This document shows, piece after piece, positions 23,799 through 32,972 of a stretch of DNA of 64,000 nucleotides (positions within the stretch are counted from its first letter, which is position 1; each line of letters begins with the position of its first letter). The position numbers and the translations under genes were made by a program. The notes under the pieces were generated by a model. That model made no database searches, was not told where the DNA came from, and worked only from the letters and a program-made list of their open reading frames with translations. Source of the DNA: Gemmatimonadaceae bacterium (GTDB taxonomy: Bacteria > Gemmatimonadota > Gemmatimonadetes > Gemmatimonadales > Gemmatimonadaceae); contig DASUHB010000034.1 in NCBI GenBank assembly GCA_036273715.1, forward strand, positions 62,001 through 126,000, given 5' to 3'.

Positions 23799-25733
23799 CT
23801 AGATTTTGCGCACTTCGTCCGCTGCCTCGAGCACGTGGCCGATGTCCCGTGAGAGAGCGCGCGCTTCCACCGTCGCGCTGTTGACTTCTCCGATCGCCGA
23901 CTGGACGCCGGAGGCGCGCAGCTTGAGCAGATCGAGCTTGAGGTTCCCGAGCGCGATCCCGACGCTCTCCAACTGCCCAACGAGCCGCTCGCGGCGCGAC
24001 GTGAGCTGCAGCAGCGATGCGTGCTGCCGCTCGAGCAGCGACAGGCGGCGCTCGTGTTCGGTGGTCGCATCGGGCTCGCGCTTCACAGTGGCGATCCGCT
24101 GCTCGAGCTCGCCCATCGCCGACGGCGACAGATCGCGATCGAGGTGATGCAGCATCTGCGCGATCGATGCGGTGCGCTGCGCCAATCCATCCACGGTCGG
24201 TTCGACATCGGGAATGAGATCGCGATCGGCTTTGCCGAGCGATGCGATGATGGCGAGGATCGTGGCGCGATCGGCGGCCGCTCGACGGACGGCGTCACCG
24301 TGAGGTCCGGCGAGCACATCCGGAGGCGCGAGCCTGGCCGCATCGACTTCGGCTTGCGACGGGCCGGGCAGCGCCGGCGCGGCGACACCCGGCCCAACGG
24401 TGCGCACGGCATCCGGATCGGGCTTCTTGAAGATGCGCTTCCAGGTGATGCCCTCGGCCCACAGCGCGCTCCATTGTTTCATCACCGACGCGCCCATGGC
24501 TAACGCAACGAAGAGGAACCACGGAAACTCGGGCGACGTGAGCACGTTGATGCCGGCCAGCATGACGACGACGATCCCGGTGCTGGCCAGATTCCGCCGG
24601 AAGACCGTGATGCGCTCTTCGATCGGCCGCGACAAGAACCGTTCGGACCGGGACATCCGCCGCAGGTCGCGCGCCGACAGCGCCTGGGCGGCATAGTGCA
24701 GCGGTGGAACGACGGCCGACGCGCCTAACGGTTGCGGCGCGATGATCGGCGGCGGGCGCGTCGGCGCCGGATTCGCCGGCGCCGCATTCGCCGGCGCGAC
24801 GCGCGTGTTGTCCGCGGGCGGCGGCCAGGCACCGGCCGGCGGCGCGATGCGCGGCGGCGCCGAGGCCGGCGTGTGCTGCCACGGCACGCGCGGCGCTTCG
24901 TCGCGCAGCAGCGCGTCGCGGAACGCCGTCGCGGTCGGCCACCGATCTTCGGGACGCTTCACCAGCGCGCGCGCGATCGCGCCCTCGAGCGGCGCCGGGA
25001 TGTCGGGCCGCAGCGAGCGCAGCGGCCGGGGCGTCTCACTGATGTGCTTCATCATCATGGCCGGCGTGTTGCTGGCATGGAACGGCAGCACGCCGCTCAG
25101 CGCCTGATAGGCTACCACGCCCAACGAATAGATGTCGCTGCGGCCATCGACGTCCCGCTCGCCTAACGCTTGCTCGGGCGACATGTAGGCCGGCGTGCCG
25201 ACGGCGATCCCGGTGACCGTGAGGCGCGAGTCGGCCTCCACCGCGCGCGCGATGCCGAAGTCGGTGACCATCGGCCGGCCGCCTTCGCGCTCGATCAGAA
25301 TGTTGTCGGGCTTGACGTCGCGGTGCACGACGCCGTGCGCGTGCGCGTAGGCGAGCGCGCCCGCGACGTCGCCGAGGATCCGGCGCGCATCGGCGATCGA
25401 GAGCGGACCACGGGCAATGCGCGCGGCCAAACTCTCGCCGTCGACCAACCCCATCACGAAGAACACGATGCCATCGCGCTCGTCCACCGAAAAAATGGGC
25501 ACGATGTTCGGATGGCTCAGCTGCGCGGCCGTCTGCGCCTCGCGCAGGAACCGGCGCTTCACGTCCTCGCGAAACGCCAGCTCGGGAGGGAGCACCTTGA
25601 TGGCGACGGGGCGTTTGAGCCGCAGATCCATCGCGCGGTACACCACCGCCATCCCGCCGCGTCCAACTTCGGCGTTCACCTGATACGCATCGCCGACCGC
25701 CGCGGTCACGCGATCGCGCATGGGATCCGTCAC
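23799..25733 (-). CDS. Serine/threonine protein kinase with membrane pair and C-terminal coiled coil (copy 2)
   Basis: A 644-residue Hanks-type kinase. Residues about 14-275 are the kinase: GRGGMAVVY loop, VAIKVL lysine, catalytic HRDVKPDN, DFG and SPEQ, all intact. A Pro/Ala-rich linker leads to two close membrane helices (around 380-425; GIVVVMLAGINVLTSPEFPW) and then about 200 residues of helical, coiled-coil-like sequence ending at the C-terminus. The membrane pair resembles the 2TM domain. It is a paralogue of the gene immediately upstream, whose stop is 3 nt before this start, so the two form an operon. Substrates and signals are unknown. Confidence 0.92.
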   Translation of the reverse strand: MTDPMRDRVTAAVGDAYQVNAEVGRGGMAVVYRAMDLRLKRPVAIKVLPPELAFREDVKRRFLREAQTAAQLSHPNIVPIFSVDERDGIVFFVMGLVDGESLAARIARGPLSIADARRILGDVAGALAYAHAHGVVHRDVKPDNILIEREGGRPMVTDFGIARAVEADSRLTVTGIAVGTPAYMSPEQALGERDVDGRSDIYSLGVVAYQALSGVLPFHASNTPAMMMKHISETPRPLRSLRPDIPAPLEGAIARALVKRPEDRWPTATAFRDALLRDEAPRVPWQHTPASAPPRIAPPAGAWPPPADNTRVAPANAAPANPAPTRPPPIIAPQPLGASAVVPPLHYAAQALSARDLRRMSRSERFLSRPIEERITVFRRNLASTGIVVVMLAGINVLTSPEFPWFLFVALAMGASVMKQWSALWAEGITWKRIFKKPDPDAVRTVGPGVAAPALPGPSQAEVDAARLAPPDVLAGPHGDAVRRAAADRATILAIIASLGKADRDLIPDVEPTVDGLAQRTASIAQMLHHLDRDLSPSAMGELEQRIATVKREPDATTEHERRLSLLERQHASLLQLTSRRERLVGQLESVGIALGNLKLDLLKLRASGVQSAIGEVNSATVEARALSRDIGHVLEAADEVRKI

Positions 25734-25736
25734 ACG

Positions 25737-27695
25737 CTACCGCGCTCCGCGCGCCGCGGCTCGCCGCGCTTCGTCGACTCCGCCAACGGCCGCGTCCACC
25801 TCGTCGGCCAGATTCCGCGCGCGCTCGGTGAGCAAGGTGATGTGCTGACTCACGCTGGCCACGCCGCCGGCGCGCAAGCGCAGCACGTCGACGCGCATGC
25901 CTTGCAGCGCGAGCGCGCAGCTCTCGAGCTTGGCCCAGGTGTCGGCGCGGCGCTTGATTGCGTCCGCGACCGCGCGACGGTCGCGTTTGAGGCGCGCCAG
26001 CCGCCGCACGCGGTCCTCGCTCGCGGCGTAGTCCAACGGGTTGGCCTGCGCTTCGAGCGTCGTGATCTCACGCTCGATCCGATCCGCATCATCGGGATGC
26101 GACGTGCGATCCAGGTCGACCAACGACAGCGCCAGCGACTGCACCCGATGGTACAGCCCTTCCGCGGCCGGCACGACGCCGTTGACCAGATTCTGGTCGG
26201 ACGCAGGCAGCGACATGACTAACCGAAGAATCTCGCCGCGATCCACTTCCGCTCGGCGCACGGCGTCCGTGTACCGTCCGAAATCCGCCGACGGCGTTCC
26301 GCCCGGCGTGGTGGGCGACGGCAGCGCGGCACGCGCCGCTTGTTCGCGCAGGCGCAGCTCTTCGCGCTTTTTCTTGTCGAACACCGATTGCGCCTGCTCG
26401 ACGGTCTCGGATGCCACATCGATCAGCCGGCGGTCGCGCGGCTGATGAAACACGTCGCGCCAGTCGTATCCCGCCGACCAGAGCCGGGAATACCGGGCCG
26501 CCATGATCATGCTCCAGATGACGGTGACGAAGAGGAGCCCGGAGCTCCAGAACACCGACGCGAGCACGATGACGAGGTTGACCGAGAAGTACTTGAGGAA
26601 CTGCGACCGGAAGTGCGACACCTCGGGCGCCGACCAGCGCGCGATGTCGTCCGGCGTCGGCGCGCCGTGACGCGCTTGGTTAGGCACGAGGCCGGCGGGC
26701 GCCGGGTAGGGCGCGACCGGCAGCGGCGACGTCGCCGGCGGGCCCCACGTCGCCTGCGACATCGTCGGCGAGGATCCCCACGCGGTTTGGGGCGCGGTCG
26801 TCTGCGACGAGCGCGCCGGCATCTGGCTCGTGTCGCCCGACATCACGGCCTCGAACGCGGCGGCGCTCGGAAACCGGTTGGACGGCTCCTTCTCCAGCAG
26901 CGCCATGATGGCGGCCGAGAGGTCCGGGGGCACATCGGGACGCACCTGGTCGAGCGGCGCCGGCCGCTCCGAGATGTGCTTCATGAGCATCGCGGCCGTG
27001 CTCGATGCCTGGAACGGCAGCTGTCCGGCCAGCATCTGGTAACCCACGATGCCTAACGAATATAGATCGCTGCGGCCGTCGATCTCGCGGTCGCCGGCCG
27101 CCTGCTCGGGCGACATGTACGCCGGCGTGCCGATCGCGACGCCCGTCGCCGTCAGACGCGAGTCGGCGCCCTCCTGGATCGCGCGCGCGATCCCGAAGTC
27201 GGTCACCATCGCGCGACCGTCCTCGCCCAACAGAATGTTGTCGGGCTTGATGTCGCGATGGATCACGCCGCGCGCGTGAGCGTACGCGAGCGCGTCGGCA
27301 ACCTCCCGCAAGATGCGCCGAGCTTCATCGACCGGCAGCGGTCCGCGCTCCACCAATCGCTTGGCCAGCGTGTCGCCATCGACACAGGCCATGACGAAGA
27401 ACACGAGCCCCTCGCGTTCGTCGACGCTGTAAATCGGAACGATGTCGGGGTGGCTGAGCTGCGCCGCCGTCTCCGCTTCGCGCAGGAATCGCGACTTGAT
27501 CTCGCCGCGAAAGCCGAGCTCCGGCGGCAGCACTTTGATTGCTACCATCCGTTTGAGCCGGCGGTCTTTTGCTCGATAGACGATGCCCATCCCGCCGCGG
27601 CCCAGCTCACGATCGAGCTCGTAGTTAGCCGCCAGCGCGCGCTCGACGAGCGCGTTCAGTTCGGCATCGGAGGAAGTCGCGGTCGGATCGAGCAC
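25737..27695 (-). CDS. Serine/threonine protein kinase with membrane pair and C-terminal coiled coil (copy 1)
   Basis: A 652-residue kinase with the same architecture as its downstream neighbour: kinase domain (GRGGMGIVY, VAIKVL, HRDIKPDN, DFG, SPEQ), Gln/Pro-rich linker, two membrane helices (VNLVIVLASVFWSSGLLFVT and the following segment) and a helical C-terminal region (residues about 450-652). The kinase halves are very alike whereas the C-terminal parts have diverged. This points to tandem duplication followed by divergence of the sensing or partner region. The start is GTG 27695, 222 bp from lon on the opposite strand. It is the first gene of the pair. Confidence 0.92.
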   Translation of the reverse strand: MLDPTATSSDAELNALVERALAANYELDRELGRGGMGIVYRAKDRRLKRMVAIKVLPPELGFRGEIKSRFLREAETAAQLSHPDIVPIYSVDEREGLVFFVMACVDGDTLAKRLVERGPLPVDEARRILREVADALAYAHARGVIHRDIKPDNILLGEDGRAMVTDFGIARAIQEGADSRLTATGVAIGTPAYMSPEQAAGDREIDGRSDLYSLGIVGYQMLAGQLPFQASSTAAMLMKHISERPAPLDQVRPDVPPDLSAAIMALLEKEPSNRFPSAAAFEAVMSGDTSQMPARSSQTTAPQTAWGSSPTMSQATWGPPATSPLPVAPYPAPAGLVPNQARHGAPTPDDIARWSAPEVSHFRSQFLKYFSVNLVIVLASVFWSSGLLFVTVIWSMIMAARYSRLWSAGYDWRDVFHQPRDRRLIDVASETVEQAQSVFDKKKREELRLREQAARAALPSPTTPGGTPSADFGRYTDAVRRAEVDRGEILRLVMSLPASDQNLVNGVVPAAEGLYHRVQSLALSLVDLDRTSHPDDADRIEREITTLEAQANPLDYAASEDRVRRLARLKRDRRAVADAIKRRADTWAKLESCALALQGMRVDVLRLRAGGVASVSQHITLLTERARNLADEVDAAVGGVDEARRAAARGAR

Positions 27696-27756
27696 TAAAT
27701 GGGTCTGTAAGGGAATACAAGATGCTTAGTGTACCATGCCCGGCAGCGTCTGAAAA

Positions 27757-27771
27757 GACGACCCGGTCGTC
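27757..27771. promoter_or_regulatory. Short inverted repeat in the kinase-lon divergent promoter region
   Basis: GACGAC, then CCG, then GTCGTC forms a 15-bp inverted repeat midway between the divergent kinase and lon genes. It could be an operator for lon or the kinases. No consensus for HrcA/CIRCE was found in this gap. Confidence 0.3.
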
Positions 27772-27917
27772 GTGGCAGTTGCATTACGTCAAAGCGACGG
27801 GAAGAAGTTGCAAATCCTGCCCGCGAGGCGTACCTCATGCCGGTGCACGAGGCGCGGAACCTGTGCCTCGGCGCGTCGATTCACGCTGTTGGACAGTACT
27901 CCAAGAGATCATCCGAC

Positions 27918-30479
27918 ATGGCACAACGACAAACACTACCAGTTCTACCGCTTCGGGGAACGGTGATATTCCCGGGCCTCACGCAGCCGATCGCGGCTGG
28001 GCGGCCGGGCACTTTGCGCGCCATCGAAGCGGCGCTCAAGGCGGACCGCCTGGTGTTCGCGGTAGCGCAGCGTGACAATACCGACGAGCCGTCACCCGAC
28101 ATTCTCTATTCGATGGGTGTGATCGCCCGCATCGGGCAGGTGCAACGCGGATTGGGCGGCGTGCAACTGCTTCTGCAAGGCGAGCAGCGTGCAACGTCAC
28201 TTCAATACACCACAACCGACAACTATCTCGCGGCGGTCGTCGTGCCGGTGGAGGAAATGAATCCACTGGACGAGCACGACCCGGCGTTCGAGGCGCTGCA
28301 CAAGGAGGCGCGTGAGCGCGCGGCCGAGCTCGGCGAGAAGCGTGGGCTGCCCGAAGAAGTCGTGCACCAGGTGCTGGACTCGGTGACGGAGTCGGGCAAG
28401 TTCGCCGACCTCGTCGCGGGCTACATCGATTTATCGGTGCCCGAGAAGCAGGGTCTGCTCGAAACGTTGAGCGTCGAAGAGCGGTTGCGCCGCGTGCTCG
28501 TGCACGTGCAGCGGCAGATCGGCCTGCTCGAGGCGCAGGAAGAAATCAAATCGCAGGTGCAGGAGGAGTTGGGCCAGCGCCAGCGCGAGATGTATCTGCG
28601 CGAGCAGATGAAGGCGATTCAGAAAGAGCTGGGCGACGACGACCAGAGCCGCGAGATCGAGGAGCTGAGAGAAAAATTGTCGAAGCTCGAGCTGCCGAAG
28701 ACGGCGCGGCAGGAAGTCGAGCGCGAGTTGGGCAGACTCGAGCGCTCGGGCCGGGAGTCGATGGAAGCGCAGGTGATTCGCACGTACCTCGAGTGGATCG
28801 CCGAGCTGCCGTGGAATACGCGGTCGGACGACAATCTGGACCTCAAGCACGCGGCCGAAGTGTTGGACGAAGATCACTACGGTCTTCCGGACGTGAAGGA
28901 CCGCGTTCTGGAGTTCCTGGCGGTGCGCCAGTTGCGCGCGCAGGAGTTGGCTGCGGAGGTCGAGAAGACGGGCGAATTCCCCGCGGCGAAAATCCGTCCG
29001 CGGCGCGACGAGGCGACGCCGTCGCTCACGCCGACCGACGACGGCCGGACGATCACCGACAAGCGCGAGGCGAAGGCGCGCGCGATGGCGAAGGGTCCGA
29101 TCCTGTTGTTCGTCGGCCCGCCGGGGGTGGGCAAGACCAGCATCGCGAAGTCGATCGCCCGTGCGTTAGGCAGAGAGTACGTGCGCGCCTCGTTGGGCGG
29201 CGCGCGCGACGAAGCGGACATCCGCGGCCATCGCCGGACCTACGTCGGCGCGATGCCCGGCCGCATCGTGCAAGGGATGAAGCAGGCGGGCACCAAGAAC
29301 CCCGTGTTCCTGCTCGACGAGGTCGACAAGCTCGGGGTTTCGTTCCAGGGCGATCCGGCGAGCGCGCTGCTGGAGGTGCTGGATCCGGCGCAGAACGACA
29401 CGTTCACCGATCACTATCTGAACGTGCCCTTCGACTTGAGCGAAGTGTTGTTCATCGCGACGGCCAACTTCATCCAGAACATTCCCGCGCCGTTGCTGGA
29501 CCGCATGGAAGTGGTGGAGTTCTCGGGCTACACCGAGCGCGAGAAGGCCGAGATCGCGAAGAAGTATTTGATTCCGCGGCAGCTCGAGGAATCGGGGTTG
29601 GGCGGCAAGGGGGTCACGTTCGACGACGATGCGGTAATGCGGGTGGTGAGCAGCTACACGCGCGAGAGCGGCGTGCGGCAGTTGGAACGTCAGATCGGGG
29701 CGGTGGCGCGCAAGGTGGCGCGGCGGATCGCGTCGGGCGAGGAGGTGCCGCACGAGCTGACGCCGGGCGATGTGCGCGAGCTGCTGGGGCGGCCGAAGGT
29801 GCACCCGGAGCACGCGGCGGAGGAGAACGAGGTGGGTGTGGCCACCGGCATGTATTACACGCCGGCGGGCGGCGACATCATGTTCGTCGAGGCGGCCGTG
29901 CGGCGGTTGTACGGTGCGGCGTCGCCGGGCAGCATCACGGAAAGCGGTCCGTTAGGCACCGTGTCGCTCATTCTCACCGGCCAGTTGGGCGATGTGATGA
30001 AGGAGTCGGCGCGGGCGGCGCTCACGTATGCGGCCACGCATGCGCGGCGTCTCAAGATCGCCGAGGATGGGCTCGGCAGCATCGAGGCCCACATCCACGT
30101 GCCGGCGGGGGCGATCCCGAAGGATGGTCCATCGGCCGGTGTGACGATGGCGACGGCGCTCGTGTCGGCGTTGTCGGGCGTGCCGGTGCGCCGCGACGTG
30201 GCGATGACGGGAGAGATCACGCTGCGGGGCCGCGTTCTGCCGATCGGCGGCTTGAAGGAAAAGGTGCTCGGCGCACACCGTGCCGGCATCACGACCATCA
30301 TTCTGCCCAAGGAGAACGAGGCCGATCTGGAAGACATCCCGGAGGAAGTGCGTCGGGTGCTGTCCTTCCACCCGGTGACCACGCTGGATGAAGTATTCGC
30401 GATCGCGCTGGCGCCTAACGGCGCCGGCGCGAACGCGCATCCGCCCGTGGAAGAAGAAGAGCCCGCGGGCGCGCGCTGA
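27918..30479 (+). CDS. lon: ATP-dependent endopeptidase Lon
   Basis: An 853-residue Lon protease that degrades misfolded and regulatory proteins in the cytoplasm. The N-terminal LAN domain starts LPVLPLRGTVIFPG. A coiled-coil region follows, then the AAA+ module with Walker A GPPGVGKTS and Walker B FLLDEVDKL, and the protease domain with the Ser-Lys dyad (DGPSAGVTMA and GGLKEKVLGAHRAG). A charged insertion of about 50 residues (near RPRRDEATPSLTPTDDGR) precedes Walker A and is longer than in E. coli Lon. ATG 27918 (MAQRQTLPVL) is preferred because the family begins here; earlier in-frame ATGs at 27729 and 27837 add non-conserved sequence. It is divergent from the kinase pair. Confidence 0.96.
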   Translation: MAQRQTLPVLPLRGTVIFPGLTQPIAAGRPGTLRAIEAALKADRLVFAVAQRDNTDEPSPDILYSMGVIARIGQVQRGLGGVQLLLQGEQRATSLQYTTTDNYLAAVVVPVEEMNPLDEHDPAFEALHKEARERAAELGEKRGLPEEVVHQVLDSVTESGKFADLVAGYIDLSVPEKQGLLETLSVEERLRRVLVHVQRQIGLLEAQEEIKSQVQEELGQRQREMYLREQMKAIQKELGDDDQSREIEELREKLSKLELPKTARQEVERELGRLERSGRESMEAQVIRTYLEWIAELPWNTRSDDNLDLKHAAEVLDEDHYGLPDVKDRVLEFLAVRQLRAQELAAEVEKTGEFPAAKIRPRRDEATPSLTPTDDGRTITDKREAKARAMAKGPILLFVGPPGVGKTSIAKSIARALGREYVRASLGGARDEADIRGHRRTYVGAMPGRIVQGMKQAGTKNPVFLLDEVDKLGVSFQGDPASALLEVLDPAQNDTFTDHYLNVPFDLSEVLFIATANFIQNIPAPLLDRMEVVEFSGYTEREKAEIAKKYLIPRQLEESGLGGKGVTFDDDAVMRVVSSYTRESGVRQLERQIGAVARKVARRIASGEEVPHELTPGDVRELLGRPKVHPEHAAEENEVGVATGMYYTPAGGDIMFVEAAVRRLYGAASPGSITESGPLGTVSLILTGQLGDVMKESARAALTYAATHARRLKIAEDGLGSIEAHIHVPAGAIPKDGPSAGVTMATALVSALSGVPVRRDVAMTGEITLRGRVLPIGGLKEKVLGAHRAGITTIILPKENEADLEDIPEEVRRVLSFHPVTTLDEVFAIALAPNGAGANAHPPVEEEEPAGAR

Positions 30480-30488
30480 CGCGCCGCC

Positions 30489-30731
30489 TTACTGGATGAG
30501 GCGCTTGGGCTCGGCCGGCGCGGCGCCGGCCGCGTCGTCGTGAACCGGCCGGGTGCCGGCCGGGGGCAGCACGCCCGGCACATCGACGTCCAAACCGCCC
30601 AGACTCCGCTTGAAGTCTCGAATGCCTTTGCCTAACGTCGCCCCCAGCTCGGGCAGACGGCGCGGGCCGAAGAACACGAGCACGATTCCCAGAATCAACA
30701 GCAGTTTATCGATGCCGATGTCGCCGAACAC
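30489..30731 (-). CDS. tatA: Twin-arginine translocase subunit TatA/TatE
   Basis: An 80-residue TatA-type protein: an N-terminal membrane helix (IDKLLLILGIVLVFFGP), the hinge FGPRRLPELG, an amphipathic helix (ATLGKGIRDFKRSLGG) and an acidic/Pro-rich tail. TatA forms the pore for folded Tat substrates such as the SoxY-type carrier in this window. tatB and tatC are not adjacent. The PBP gene ends 13 nt upstream of this start on the same strand, so co-transcription is possible. Confidence 0.92.
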   Translation of the reverse strand: MFGDIGIDKLLLILGIVLVFFGPRRLPELGATLGKGIRDFKRSLGGLDVDVPGVLPPAGTRPVHDDAAGAAPAEPKRLIQ

Positions 30732-30743
30732 GTGACCTCCAGG

Positions 30744-32804
30744 CTACTGCTGGCCGATGGGTCCCCAGGCCCACAACGCCCAGGCCGCCGATGCCGGCGC
30801 GCCGGGCTGCGTCCCATCCATGAAGTATTCAGTGTAACGCTGGTCGGGGGGAGTGCTGTCCGTTGCCGGCGCTCCGCCTAAACGGTCGAGCTCGGCGGTC
30901 GCGATGCCTGCCGGCACGTCGTCCCAGGTGCCGGCCGGTTGATTCCCCTGATAGTAGTGCGCGATCATGTCGCCCCAGATCGGAGCGGCCAGGGTGCCAC
31001 CGGCCGCGCCCGCCACGATCGGCTGCGGCGTGTCGAAGCCCAACCACACGCCGGCCACGACGTCGGGCGTCATGCCGACGAACCACACGTCGGTGTTGTC
31101 GTTGGTCGTGCCGGTTTTCCCCGCGACTGGAATGGCATCGGGCACCCATTTGCGCACCGACGTCGCGGTGCCGCGCGCGACCACGTCGCGCATCATGTCG
31201 CGCACGATGAAGGCGATGCGCGGATCGAGCGCGAAGCGCGGCGCCTGCGCGGGCGGCGCCCACACCTGGTGGCCGGCGCGGTCGTCGACGCGCACGATGT
31301 AGCGCGGCGCGACGACGGCGCCGAGGTTGTCGAACACGGTGTAGGCCGAGACGAGATCCACGGGCCGCACGGCGCTCGCACCGATCGCGCTCGAAGGATA
31401 CGGCGCGATCGGCGTCTCGATGCCGAGCCGTTTGGCGAGCGCGATGACGCTGTCCATGCCGACGCGCATGCCCAGCTGCACGGCCACCGGATTGCGCGAC
31501 TTCACGAGCGCTTCCCGCACCGTGATCGGCCCCAGGAACAGGCCGTCGGCGTTGCCCGGGCGATACGTCGTCCCGTTAGGCATCGGGATGGCGAGCGCCG
31601 TGTCCGAGATGAGTGCGTTGGGCGGAATGCTGTCGCGCAGCGCGCTCGCGTACACGATCGGCTTGAACGCCGACCCGGGTTGGCGCAGCGCGTTGACCGC
31701 GCGGTTGAACGGCGACGCGGCATAATCCCGGCCGCCGACCATGGCCAGCACGTCGCCCGTCTGCGGGTCGATGGCCACCACCATCCCCTCGAGAAAGTCC
31801 GTACTGCCCTTCGCGCGGTGCGCGAACGTCTCGTGGTGGTATCCCGGACGCGCCTCCACACGGGCGAGACCGGAATCGAGCGCCATCGTCGCATCGCGCT
31901 CGAGGTCGGGGTCGATGGTCGTCACGATCCGGTAGCCGCCGTTCATCACCGGCACCCCCGCCTGCTCCGCTTCCTCGCGCACGAGGTCGACGACGTACGG
32001 CGCCGCTGCCGGCATGCCGGCGTCGGGCGCAGTGACTAACGGTTGCTGCTCCGCCTGATCGGCCTCGGCGCGGGTGATGTAGCCCTGGTCCGCCATCAGC
32101 GAGAGTACGAGATTCCGCCGCTCGCGCGACCGGTCCGGATGCTTGATCGGATCGTACAGCGCCGGTCCTTTGGGAAGCGCGGCGAGCGTGGCGGCCTGTT
32201 CCAGCGTTAGGCGCGCGGCCTCGATGCCGAAGTAATGCCGCGCCGCCGCTTCGATGCCGTACCACCCGTGCCCGAAGTCGATGTCGTTGAGGTACGCTTC
32301 CAGGATCTGTTCTTTGCTGTAGTGCCGCTCCATCTCGCGCGCCGCCGCCTGTTCGCGCAGCTTGCGCGCGATGCTCCGGTCGCTGCGATTGATCACGTCG
32401 GGATGCATGTTGCCGACGAGCTGCTGCGTGATCGTGCTCGCGCCCCGCGCGTGCCCGCGCAGCGCGTCTTTGAGCGCGGCCGCGACGCCGACGACGTCCA
32501 CGCCGTCGTGCTGGTAAAAGCGCTGGTCTTCGACGGAAATGAACGCCTCGCCGACGTATTTCGGCAGCGAGCGGATCGACACGCTCGTGCGAATCTCGCG
32601 GCCGATTTCACCGATGAGGGACGTGCCGTCGCGCGCGAACACCAGCGATGACTGCGCCGGCTGCACGATCTGCCAGGCATCCCCAGTGGTGCCGCCGCTC
32701 TGCGCGCGTGCTGCGACCGGCGGCGAGGCGAGCACAACCACTATCGCCGCGAGCATCACCCGCTTCGAGCGCGGGCGCGCGTGCACGGCCACTGCAACGT
32801 TCAT
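30744..32804 (-). CDS. Class A penicillin-binding protein (bifunctional glycosyltransferase/transpeptidase)
   Basis: A 686-residue PBP1-type enzyme that polymerises and cross-links murein. An N-terminal membrane anchor or signal (KRVMLAAIVVVLASPPVAAR) is followed by the GT51 glycosyltransferase (EDQRFYQHDG, GASTITQQLVGN) and the transpeptidase with Ser in GSAFKP, SRN and KTGTT motifs, all intact. ATG 32804 lies directly before the anchor; the same frame stays open upstream only as antisense of nadE. It sits divergently to nadE, with a 168-bp gap, and upstream of tatA. Confidence 0.93.
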   Translation of the reverse strand: MNVAVAVHARPRSKRVMLAAIVVVLASPPVAARAQSGGTTGDAWQIVQPAQSSLVFARDGTSLIGEIGREIRTSVSIRSLPKYVGEAFISVEDQRFYQHDGVDVVGVAAALKDALRGHARGASTITQQLVGNMHPDVINRSDRSIARKLREQAAAREMERHYSKEQILEAYLNDIDFGHGWYGIEAAARHYFGIEAARLTLEQAATLAALPKGPALYDPIKHPDRSRERRNLVLSLMADQGYITRAEADQAEQQPLVTAPDAGMPAAAPYVVDLVREEAEQAGVPVMNGGYRIVTTIDPDLERDATMALDSGLARVEARPGYHHETFAHRAKGSTDFLEGMVVAIDPQTGDVLAMVGGRDYAASPFNRAVNALRQPGSAFKPIVYASALRDSIPPNALISDTALAIPMPNGTTYRPGNADGLFLGPITVREALVKSRNPVAVQLGMRVGMDSVIALAKRLGIETPIAPYPSSAIGASAVRPVDLVSAYTVFDNLGAVVAPRYIVRVDDRAGHQVWAPPAQAPRFALDPRIAFIVRDMMRDVVARGTATSVRKWVPDAIPVAGKTGTTNDNTDVWFVGMTPDVVAGVWLGFDTPQPIVAGAAGGTLAAPIWGDMIAHYYQGNQPAGTWDDVPAGIATAELDRLGGAPATDSTPPDQRYTEYFMDGTQPGAPASAAWALWAWGPIGQQ

Positions 32805-32972
32805 ATCGTTCACCAAAGCTCCAGCCAACCCGGCGCACCGCGCGCCGGACGTTCCCAGTGTGATACCCGACAGCGTTCCGAATGACACACGATCCGCGGG
32901 CGGCAAGATAACCCGCCCCTCCCCGAATTCTGTGACATTGCTCCACTGAGCCTGTCGCACCACCTTTTTGTC

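Noticed and set aside
27693-27731. CACTAA ... TTAGTG inverted pair before lon, considered as a CIRCE/HrcA element.
   Set aside because: The half-sites do not match TTAGCACTC/GAGTGCTAA and the 27-nt spacer is wrong.
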